NCBI RefSeq assembly: GCF_002865645.1
Contig: NW_020194558.1
Span: 558,001 to 622,000, forward strand
Direction of reading: 5' to 3'
DNA from: Hyaloscypha bicolor E
Lineage: Eukaryota; Ascomycota; Leotiomycetes; Helotiales; Hyaloscyphaceae
Length of the DNA stretch: 64,000 nt
Shown here: in pieces, positions 45,495 to 53,999 of the stretch
Position numbering within the stretch: position 1 is the stretch's first letter
Layout: every line of letters begins with the position of its first letter
Notes under the pieces: generated by a model
What the model saw: only the letters and a program-made list of their open reading frames with translations
What the model was told of the DNA's origin: nothing
Databases searched by the model: none
Translations under genes and position numbers: made by a program

Positions 45495-45710
45495 CTAGAG
45501 GCTGTAATCTCTATCGTCGTCTTCATACACATCCGCCTCCTCGCCATCATCTCCGCTCTCATCCACAAGCATCCCATCATCGATTCCCGAAACATCCGCC
45601 AAGTTCGACAGGCCCTGTGCTGAGTCGAAGTGTGTGCCGCCTCGCATAGAGACTGTTGGTGTTGAGATCTCCATATTTCTCGGTATACTTTGAATCCCTG
45701 ACTGAGGCAT
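45495..45710 (-). CDS. Small acidic protein candidate (71 aa)
   Basis: ORF from ATG 45710 (MPQSGIQSIPRNMEISTPTV), ending in a strongly acidic tail (DVSGIDDGMLVDESGDDGEE, then ADVYEDDDRDYSL). The frame is open upstream to 45893, but without coding character there. The biased acidic C-terminus resembles tails of small nuclear or complex-associated proteins, but no family is recognised. It could also be the last exon of a longer gene. Confidence 0.4.
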   Translation of the reverse strand: MPQSGIQSIPRNMEISTPTVSMRGGTHFDSAQGLSNLADVSGIDDGMLVDESGDDGEEADVYEDDDRDYSL

Positions 45711-46087
45711 GAGTTTTCGGACTTTGGAGGAAGGAAAGGAAAGATAGAGCGAATGAATATATAGATTTGCGAACAAAGGGCGGGAAGACGTGGAACGGAT
45801 GTCGATACTTCGACGAATGGAAGTGAACTGTGATTGGGATTGGAGAGAGAATTGGGCGTGAATAAAAGGAGGAAAGCCGCATCGATGTACCACGCAACCA
45901 AGTAGAAATCTTTTGTCGATTCTACGTGAATGTGATCTTTGTCTCGTTTCAGCCCAATTTTTGGTATCAACCCCCCAGCTCGCTTTTGTGCATGCTCCCA
46001 GCTCACAAGCTCGCCAGCCTTATAATCTTACAAATCCACCGCACCTCTAAACGCCAAATGTCCATGTGTTATGCGCGCATATTATCT
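45711..46087. other. Intergenic
   Basis: Spacer upstream of the small acidic ORF and 3' flank of TAF9. No other signal. Confidence 0.35.
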
Positions 46088-46855
46088 TCAATCATCCTTA
46101 TCCATATCTTCATCGCCGCCAAACAAATCCTCCATCGTGCCCCCCTCCTCCCCTCCTTCAACACCCACCTCCTCCATCTCCACGCCCTCCATCCCATCTC
46201 CCTGCGTCTCCTCTTCTTCCTGCACCCACTCCCCCTTCAACCCCCACGGAACACCAGATAACACAAACCTCTCACTCGGCAGTCGAACACCCCACTCATT
46301 CTGCAGCACCCTCGGCAACGCAACCTTATTCCTCTGCTGGGCAATCTCGATCAAAAACTCTTTGCTCAACCCGCCTCCGCCTCCCCCTCCGCCACTCCCA
46401 CCAAATTGATACTGCAGCCTGCTTTGAATTGCAAGCATCACCGCATTCGCGCTCACTTGTCCATCCGCTTCCCTGAACCCGCCACCAGGAGGCGCATCCT
46501 TGGCGCGCGTTTGTTGCGAGACGTATGCATCGGAGGAAAGGTGTAGGGCGTCAGAGAGGATCGAGGAGGAGTGTCGGTATGCGAAATCGAGAAGTTGAAG
46601 GGGGACACGCTCCTGGTACGCTGTACAGCCGAGAGAGGAGAGCAGCATGTGGATTAGTCTTGCGTCGCGCGGGCGTTTGTTCAGGCCATTGTCCTGGAGA
46701 GAGGTGACAGGGATCGAAGGATGGGCGATTGTGGGTGCTGGTTGTGAGGGCTGAGAGGGTTGGGATTGTGTCTGTGTTTGTGTTTGTGGAGCTGTCGGAG
46801 GTGAGGCGGAGGGAGCGCCATTTGTAAGGGGGGCGTCGCCGTTGGGTTCTGCCAT
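46088..46855 (-). CDS. TAF9: TFIID/SAGA subunit TAF9
   Basis: Single-exon 255-aa protein starting MAEPNGDAPLTNG; the frame is open 54 codons further upstream through the promoter minisatellite, which I exclude. Residues 55-112 are the histone-fold domain (RPRDARLIHMLLSSLGCTAY then QERVPLQLLDFAYRHSSSIL). The conserved region follows: SANAVMLAIQSRLQYQF, LSKEFLIEIAQQRNKVALPR and VRLPSERFVLSGVPWGLKG. TAF9 pairs with TAF6 through the histone fold in TFIID and SAGA, supporting RNA polymerase II initiation in the nucleus. A run of nine Gly (about 153-162) and an acidic tail are peculiar to this protein. The gene is divergent from HIS4. Confidence 0.93.
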   Translation of the reverse strand: MAEPNGDAPLTNGAPSASPPTAPQTQTQTQSQPSQPSQPAPTIAHPSIPVTSLQDNGLNKRPRDARLIHMLLSSLGCTAYQERVPLQLLDFAYRHSSSILSDALHLSSDAYVSQQTRAKDAPPGGGFREADGQVSANAVMLAIQSRLQYQFGGSGGGGGGGGLSKEFLIEIAQQRNKVALPRVLQNEWGVRLPSERFVLSGVPWGLKGEWVQEEEETQGDGMEGVEMEEVGVEGGEEGGTMEDLFGGDEDMDKDD

Positions 46856-46923
46856 TGTTGTGTAGATGTGAAGAGGATGCTTTGGTAGAGGAGCTCTGTG
46901 TTCGGTCTTTCCAAGAACAGGCT

Positions 46924-47016
46924 CTGTGGAGGTCCTTGCTATGGAGAACCTCACTATGGAAACCCTTCGCTGTGGAGACCCTTCGCTGTGGAGACCCTTC
47001 GCTATGGAGTCCCTCA
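46924..47016. repeat. 15/16-bp minisatellite in the TAF9-HIS4 promoter
   Basis: Six consecutive units of CTRTGGAGACCCTTCG type (15 or 16 bp), beginning CTGTGGAGGTCCTTG. Two adjacent units are identical (CTGTGGAGACCCTTCG), so recent slippage or duplication is likely. It lies 69-161 bp upstream of the TAF9 ATG. Confidence 0.8.
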
Positions 47017-47411
47017 ATGGAGGAGCTCAGTGACCGAGCTCTGTAGATCAGTGCTATGGATGAATCTTTGCGAATAGCTTTTCGATTTCCTTTCTGGGGT
47101 CCTTCTGTATCTCGACGCCGCTGGTAATAAGTTGTTTGGAACGCCTTGGCGGGAATGCCTCAGTGGGAATGCCAAAGGAACTTCGTGGAGAGAACTTGTG
47201 TTATTTATCTGCACAGTACCGCATTCCAACTCGAAATTAAAGGTACAAGGTGTTGGATTGTTGGCGCAAAGGCGAAGCCGTCCATATAGAAATGTGGTTT
47301 GGATGTTCGTCGTCCCTTCGGCACGGGAAATCATTCCTCCGAACCCTGTCGATTTTTCCCTCCACCAGAAACTGCCCCTCCATCCGATCGTCGGCTGAAC
47401 GAAGAATTTCT

Positions 47412-47418
47412 TGACTCA
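47412..47418 (+). promoter_or_regulatory. Gcn4/CPC1-type site TGACTCA
   Basis: Consensus TGACTCA 30 bp upstream of the HIS4 start codon. Histidine genes are under general amino-acid control by Gcn4/CPC1 factors in fungi. The position is close to the ATG, so it may lie in the transcribed leader. Confidence 0.45.
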
Positions 47419-47448
47419 CCTCACTTTTTCGACATCAATTTATTCGCA

Positions 47449-50219
47449 ATGGACACTACACTTCCTCTTCCTTTCCTTCCCAGCGTGGATCTCGGCAAAG
47501 GAGCAACAGAATCTGAGAATGGCCTCACGAGAAAACAATTATCCTATCTAGGATGCGTTCACTTCGCAGCCACCAGCCAGAATGTCGATACACTGCTCCA
47601 GTTTCTGCAGAGGCACGTCTCGATTGAGGCTTACGTCGATGTAACTGAAATTGAATCTGCGGAGGATATTGTTACCATACTGGATGCCGGCGCCCGCAAT
47701 GTGTTTGTCAAGCCTTCGCAGCTGAATGCTCTGAGCAGGTTTGAGGAGAGGGTTGTTCCCGTTATCGAGGCACAAGGTGCTTTCTCCGCAGCCAAATATC
47801 CCAATGGCGTATACCTTACACCTGGAAGTGCCAAAGATATCCTGGGCAATTTGAAGGATGCCAAAGTGTCCCCAATTTTCCTGGCAACATCTGCAGAAGA
47901 CCTCGAATCGACTGTCAAACTAGCTGCAGAGCATTCTGCTATCCCAATAATACCTGCCACGAATCTCGTCGTTGGAACATCTTCGAAAGGCCAATTCTCG
48001 GTCGATGTACTTATTGAATCATCATGGACTTCAGACAGATCAGACAAGTTGATTCCCACTGTCGTTACGGACGAGAGAGGAATTGCCTTGGGATTGGTAT
48101 ATAGCAGTCGAGAGAGTCTGGCAGAATCGATCAAGACTGGAACTGGGGTATATCAGAGCAGAAAGCGGGGGTTGTGGTACAAGGGTGCGACATCGGGTGA
48201 TACGCAAGAATTGGTTAGGATATCATTAGACTGTGACCAGGACTGTTTGAAGTTCGTGGTACGCCAAAACGGTCGAGGTATGTATATGTTCTGTGGATGT
48301 AAGAATTTTGCTAACCATCATAGGATTCTGTCACCTGCCCCAGTCAACCTGTTTTGGGGGACTTCGTGGGCTTGCAAAACTCGAGAAAACTCTGGTTTCC
48401 AGAAAGACATCCGCCCCGGAAGGATCATACACGGCACGCTTATTTTCAGACAAGAAACTACTCCGAGCGAAGATAATGGAAGAGGCAGAGGAGATATGTG
48501 ATGCAAAGACGAAGGGCGAGGTTGCCTTCGAGGCTGCAGATCTGATATACTTCGCCCTCACGAAAGCTGTCAGCGCAGGAGTCAGTATTGCAGACATCGA
48601 ACGAAATCTAGATGCCAAGAGCGTAAAGGTCAAGCGACGACAGGGCGATGCGAAGGGACAGTGGGCTGCAAAAGAAGGTATCCCAATTCGTTCTACGAAT
48701 GGAACCTCCAACGAGGCCAAGGAAACCGTGAAGGAAGCAGCCTCTGTTCCCGAAGCTCCCGAAGACCCGGCCGGCCTGAAAAACGGCCGAATCACCATGA
48801 AGCGCTACAATGCTGCCACAACATCACCAGAAGATCTCAAAGCAGCATTGCAACGACCCTCACAAAGATCAACCGAGATGATTATGGGAATCGTCAACCC
48901 AATCATCAAGGCCGTCCGAGAAGGCGGTGACAAAGCCCTGCTCTCCTACACCCACAAATTCGAAAAAGCAACATCCCTCACCTCCCCCGTCCTAAAAGCT
49001 CCCTTCCCTCAATCTCTAATGAACCTACCTTCCGAAACAATAGCCGCAATCGACACCTCCTTCGAAAACATCCGCAAATTCCACGCTGCCCAGAAAGAAG
49101 ACAAGCCACTCCAAGTCGAGACCATGCCCGGCATAATCTGCAGCCGCTTCGCCCGTCCTATCGAGAGAGTAGGCCTGTACGTGCCCGGTGGAACGGCAGT
49201 CCTCCCCTCCACGGCACTCATGCTTGGTGTCCCCGCCATGGTGGCAGGCTGCAAGACAATCGTACTCGCCTCACCTCCACGAGCAGACGGCAGCATAACC
49301 CCCGAAATCGTCTACGTCGCGCACAAAGTGGGCGCCGAATCCATCGTCCTGGCAGGCGGCGCACAAGCCGTTGCTGCCATGGCATATGGAACCGAGTCTG
49401 TGTCAAAAGTCAACAAGATCCTTGGGCCTGGCAACCAGTTTGTCACCGCTGCAAAAATGTACGTCTCCAATGACACCAACGCGGGAGTGAGCATCGATAT
49501 GCCAGCCGGACCTTCCGAGGTACTGGTCATAGCAGACAAGGACGCCAATCCGGCATTCGTGGCCTCTGACCTCCTCTCACAAGCAGAGCATGGTGTTGAT
49601 TCGCAGGTAATCTTGATAGCCGTCGACCTCTCCGAGAAACAGTTGCAGGCAATTGAAGACGAGCTCCACGCTCAAGCCATGGCACTCCCAAGAGTTGATA
49701 TCGTGCGCGGCGCCATCGAACACTCTGTTACGCTCGTCGTCAACGATATCGAGGAAGCGATGAAACTTTCCAATGAGTACGCACCAGAACATCTCATTCT
49801 CCAAATCAAGGAAGCCGAGAAAGTTGTGGATATGGTGCGGAATGCAGGGAGTGTGTTTATCGGTGAATGGACGCCTGAATCGGTAGGCGATTACTCGGCG
49901 GGAGTCAATCATTCGTTGCGTAAGTCGAGTTTCTTTCCCCTTATGAGGTGTTGTTGGGGTTGGGGTCTGGCCTCGGGCGGAAAAGGTGCTGAATATACTT
50001 ATGCTGATGGGAAATGAAGCGACGTATGGATACGCGAAACAATACAGTGGTGTGAATCTTGGATCTTTCACGAAACACATCACCTCATCCAATTTAACGC
50101 CACAGGGTTTACGAAATGTCGGGGGCGCGGTGATGCAGTTAGCGAAGGTGGAGGAGTTGGAGGCGCATAGGCGGGCGGTGGGGATTAGGCTTGCGTGGAT
50201 GGATGAACGAAAGCTTTGA
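47449..50219 (+). CDS. HIS4: Trifunctional histidine biosynthesis enzyme (HIS4 type)
   Basis: Exons 47449-48277, 48324-49919 and 50020-50219; introns are 46 and 100 bp with GTATGT and GTAAGT donors, phase-consistent; 874 aa. Residues 1-220 are the fungal N-terminal region. Phosphoribosyl-AMP cyclohydrolase spans about 235-287 (GLWYKGATSGDTQ, DCDQDC, FCHLPQSTCF). Phosphoribosyl-ATP pyrophosphatase spans about 290-370 (KLLRAKIMEEAEEICDA, EAADLIYFAL). Histidinol dehydrogenase runs from about 435 to the end (VGLYVPGGTAVLPSTALMLG, LLSQAEHGVDSQVIL, NEYAPEHLILQI, GDYSAGVNHSLPTYGYAKQY). It carries out steps 2, 3 and the last two oxidations of histidine synthesis in the cytosol. All key motifs are intact, so the strain should be prototrophic here. 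Confidence 0.97.
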
Positions 50220-50533
50220 GGGAAGTCAGAGTTAGTCTGTGGCGTAAATTTATGGTTGATGTTGAATAATTTGATGTCATGCTGGAGAACATTTTGTGTG
50301 AAGCGGATGGCAATTTTCTGGGAAGAAGGGTGTGAGTAAGGCAAGGTCCTTAGTTGCGATTTCATTCTCTCACGAGTGATAGCACGTTGAGAGATTTATG
50401 GAGGGTTTAATGTTCTAATTGTTTGGGAATATTGGCCGCCTTGCCACAAGTTGCGTTGCCTTCAGAGATTGACTTCCGCATTCTCTCCATCTGCTCTAAG
50501 GTACACGGCTTTTTCGGCTGAGATACAGTGAAG
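50220..50533. other. Convergent intergenic gap
   Basis: 3' flanks of HIS4 and of the minus-strand coiled-coil gene; no gene. Confidence 0.4.
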
Positions 50534-51301
50534 CTAAGGCTCCTCAGTTGTCGCCGAGAGCGGAGTGACAGAATCGTCCTCCATCTCGTCCTCTCCCATG
50601 TCCTCTCCTCTGTGCTCAACATCTTCCTCGTCAACTCTCTGTGCGTTATTTTATATCCACCGTAACCGCAAGTGTCCCTCCCTCCCTTTCACCAAAAAAA
50701 ATAAAATAAAATAGGAAAGTAATTACTTACCGTCTCAATCTTCAACCCCTCAAACAATCGCAACAAGCCTGTCCCAAACTTGCTTCACACTTCCTTATAT
50801 TTCTTTGCGATCCTTGTATCGGATGCATGGAATTTTTGCTTGTTGCTGTTCTTCTTCTGCTTGACCTCACCGTACAGACGCTCGAATTCGAGGCTCATGA
50901 GGCGTTCGTTGTCCTTCCTGAGCTTGGTCTCTTCGGCGCGGCTTTCATCATTTTCGTGGATGCGTTGACCGGAGGGACTGAACGCATAGGGAGCGACGAG
51001 AGCGCTGGCGATGAGGCAAGCTGAGTTGCTGTGAGGGTGTAAGCTATTTTGTTCTCAGCCCAAGGAGAAACACAATAGCTTACCACATGGTAGCCTGCAA
51101 ACCCGGCACAAGTCTGCCCAAACACTCTTGAATGGCAGCGTGATCCGCGTCCCAATTATCGCTAACAAGAGTCTGGATCTTATCACTCCTTCCACGGATG
51201 AAATTGTCGAATTTCATCAGGGTATTTTTGAAGTACCCGTTGATTTCGTCGAGAATCGGACCGCGGGCCGTAGTCTTCACGGATCTAAGGAAGCTTTCCA
51301 T
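50534..51301 (-). pseudogene. Coiled-coil protein, in-frame TGA at 50785 and 5' frame break
   Basis: Exons 51301-51084, 51028-50731 and 50638-50534; introns of 55 and 92 bp (GTAAGC and GTAAGT donors) join in phase. The frame starts MESFLRSVKTTARGPILDEI and continues FDNFIRGRSDKIQTLVSDNW; after intron 1 it reads LIASALVAPYAFSPSGQRIH, then a charged helix (KLRKDNERLMSLEFERLYGE). TGA at 50787-50785 interrupts it; in frame beyond the stop come SKFGTGLLRLFEGLKIET and an acidic last exon (RVDEEDVEHRGEDMGEDEME). A single TGG-to-TGA change would explain the stop. Upstream the same frame stays open (LPAKSTSGKDSILADYQANL) but has no ATG. The ATG at 51399 is in another frame, so a 1-bp indel near the N-terminus is likely. 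If the stop is used, the product is about 153 aa. Related to the locus at 52895. Confidence 0.6.
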
Positions 51302-51476
51302 TTCAGTCGAACCGAGATTCGCTTGATAGTCAGCCAGTATGGAATCTTTCCCGCTGGTGCTCTTGGCGGGAAGGGATTTTGCAGGGTTTGGGAAGACATG
51401 ATTTTGTGATCTGAGTTGAAGATCTTCTCAATTGGTAGATGGGGAAAGTGTTTGTTGTGCTTGTAAAGACAAGGTG

Positions 51477-51932
51477 CAGTGTGTCAAATGAATAGATTAG
51501 ATTAGAATACTGGCTAGTAATCTAATCTATTCATCAAAAATACCCACTAATTATATTCTAATCAGATTCTAATTAAGGTAATCATGAATATTCATGAATA
51601 CTTTGATTACTATACACGTGACTATTGCACGTGATATACTAACCTAATTAGGTATGGCTCCCGATCTAGCATCGTCTTTGCAGGCTTTCGACCCACTAAT
51701 TAGGCAGCGAGGTGGCGCTAAGGCGACACTAGAGCGGGATCTCTACTTAATTAGGCTAGCGCATCACGTGCCATAGTCACGTGCAGAGTAATCAAAGTAT
51801 TCATGAATATTCATGATTATATATTCTAATCTAATCAAATTATTCAAGCATTGCGGTAATTATATTCTATTCGAGCTAATCATGAATATTCATGAATATT
51901 CGGAATATCTTGATTACTTTTTTGACACACTG
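51477..51932. mobile_element. hAT-like foldback MITE with 8-bp target duplication
   Basis: Ends are CAGTGTGTCAAA...TTTGACACACTG, flanked on both sides by a perfect 8-bp direct repeat ACAAGGTG (51469-51476 and 51933-51940). CAGTG-type ends and an 8-bp duplication are hAT hallmarks. The interior has a hairpin (51487-51533, ATGAATAGATTAGATTA arms). A 56-bp near-perfect inverted repeat (51579-51634 with 51763-51819) carries CATGAATATTCATGAATA and CACGTGACTAT. There is no ORF. It sits about 80-170 bp upstream of the start of the minus-strand coiled-coil gene, inside its promoter region. Confidence 0.92.
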
Positions 51933-51940
51933 ACAAGGTG

Positions 51941-52894
51941 TCCAAAGTGTTGTGTTGGGAAGAAGGCTCGTGGGTGGTATGTCTACTATTATATGTACAT
52001 GTTCAAGATTTGATAACTGCCTTGACGAGACTCGACATGCCAAGAAGGGGCCACCGCATTTTGTAACGCGGAGAATATCGACCGTGAGAGATCTTGGGGC
52101 ATGAGAAGTCAGTGCTACTTTTTACAAAGTCCTGATCTTGGAAAGTGGTAACTGGAAGGCTGGAGCAAAGCAAAGAATATCCCAGACTCGAGGCTCTTTC
52201 TGACCAGCCACAGCTATTGAAAGTAAAAATCGTTAAATAGTAATGATGAAAGGAGTTCATATTGAATGATCTCCGAGCTGGAACCCGTCACCGTTTCTCT
52301 GTCTACATGACAGTACAAAGTGTAGTGCTTCGTTCTTCATCATCTCGTTGATGAGAACATCATCGAGACGCTAATCCAAAGAACGAAGTCAGTGAGGAAG
52401 GAAGCCTCTACGCCCATGGACCTCACCTTCGTTAGCTTGCTTTAAACCCATCTAATTCTCCCTGATGATAGTATATCCTGGAGCCTTTTCATAAAGTCGT
52501 TTTTGTGGTATATTAACAGGGCTAGTATTGACTTCATTCCGCTTGGGAACCAATAAACTAGCGTGCCATCTGCACAGTGTGTCAAAGTGTACCTTTTACT
52601 TGGAAAAGGAATTGTTAGGACTTATGACTGAGTCTTCTCATATCATCTCGCAGGCACCGGCCTTTGCCCTAACTCTCTGATGAGTGTTCCCGGACCCAAT
52701 TCTACGATGTTTACAATCCCTTTTAAACCCACTTCTGAGCATCTGTAGAATAGGGGCTTCTCCCTGTAGATTTTCTGGTTTTTCATCGACAACAAATACA
52801 AGAAACGGGATCCGCAACAGAACAGATTTCCCGAGCTTTACTGTAATAAATTCAAACCACTCCTCTTCACATTCACACAACCACACTCCACTCT
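51941..52894. other. Intergenic between the inverted coiled-coil paralogues
   Basis: No supported gene. ORFs on both strands near 52638-53036 are shadows of low-complexity His/Ser/Arg-rich sequence. The last 100 bp may contain the degraded N-terminus of the plus-strand paralogue. Confidence 0.4.
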
Positions 52895-53680
52895 GGTCGC
52901 ACCACCTATGTCGTCTCCGCCTGGCAGAGCGGAGAAGACGGCGCTTCCAAGCGCCGCTGGAAGCCCGCCGTCTCCATGCCCCTAGAAATTCTTCCGCTTG
53001 GAAAGGAAATGTAAACCTTCTTTGAAAGCATCGCAAGCAAAACGTACGGTCCTGCTCTTACCAAGATCGAATCATACGTAAGGACTAGAAACGAGCAGCA
53101 AGATAAGTTTATCCGCATTCTGTGAGACAAAGGATAACCTCCAAAAGATTGCTGAAGAGAATAGGGACGCTGAGAAAACAATTATTGAGACATCTTTCAA
53201 GCGAATCGAGAGTGGTTTGAGTGGTCTAGTTGCGTATGTTTGCATTTTTCTTCTCATCGCCTTCTCTGTTGGGTTTTCTTCACCCCATTATTCTTCGAAC
53301 CTGGTTCTCTTCTGGACTCCACTCTCTTTGGTTGGACATGGATGACACCCCCCGAGACAAGCTAACCAATTATCCAAAAACGCGGCCATTCAACAAACTG
53401 GAGACCTCATTACGGTCGCGCCTAATGTCAAGGTATCAAAATTTCAGACTTATCCCAACGCTGCTGCCTGTCAGTTCCAGCGCGTTGAAGAATTCCTCAA
53501 ACTCGAACTCGGTTTTCTTTACGACAAGATCAGCAAAATCAAGGAAACGACCGCGAGGCAATAACGCCGTCGTGCTGTATCCTTAGCGCGACAAACAAGT
53601 ATGAGGAAGGAAAGTAGGAATTTGAGGAGAGGTTGTCGGCTTTGTTTGGGAAGTTGAAGGTTGCTGAGATTCGTATTTTG
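52895..53680 (+). pseudogene. Inverted paralogue of the coiled-coil gene, heavily broken
   Basis: Plus-strand reading gives AVSMPLEILPLGKEM, then TAA (53012-53014), then TFFESIASKTYGPALTKIES and QQDKFIRIL, then TGA and a 1-bp frame change. It resumes as NLQKIAEENRDAEKTIIETS, then FKRIESGLSGLVA. A 123-bp intron (GTATGT donor at 53234) leads to ANQLSKNAAIQQTGDLITVA and CQFQRVEEFLKLELGFLYDK, ending ETTARQ at TAA 53562. Further helix-like sequence follows (EFEERLSALFGKLKVAEIRI) after another in-frame TAG (53615). The segments align with the 50534-51301 gene: GP.L..I and FIR...DK positions and EN/DNW-DA. Stops at CAA/CAG-type positions suggest C-to-T damage. Dead copy. Confidence 0.65.
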
Positions 53681-53999
53681 CTGTGTCCCCAGCTGAGATG
53701 AGGAATGATAGCAGAATGCAGAGAACCTTACGGCTGAAGTTGGTCATCCCGGCCCAAAAGACACCAAGGAGGCTGAAAGTGTTTCGGTTGCGGAGAAGCC
53801 TTAGCTTCATTGCACTTCATACAAGAAACGTACTGAGAGAGTGGTGGTAGTACGGAAGGTTGGGACGACATCTGCTCAAGACCCCCAGAAAAGCGTTGGG
53901 GAGCACTTTGAGGCTCTAGACAAGAGCACTTGACTTTTCGCAGATGCGAGGCTACTGAGGCCATTAGCGGGCTAGCGGACAAAACCGAGAAGCGAAAAG
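53681..53999. other. Transition zone to the AT-rich arm
   Basis: GC-balanced sequence with charged, helix-like but broken reading frames that may be further remains of the coiled-coil pseudogene. Composition changes abruptly at about 54000. Confidence 0.35.

Larger units (their letters stand above)
46856..47448. promoter_or_regulatory. Bidirectional promoter between TAF9 and HIS4
   Basis: 593 bp between two divergent start codons. It holds a six-unit minisatellite on the TAF9 side and a Gcn4/CPC1-type site near the HIS4 ATG. No other gene fits here. Confidence 0.7.

Noticed and set aside
52638..53036. Arg/His/Ser-rich ORFs on both strands
   Set aside because: Complementary low-complexity frames overlapping the coiled-coil pseudogene start; no independent support.
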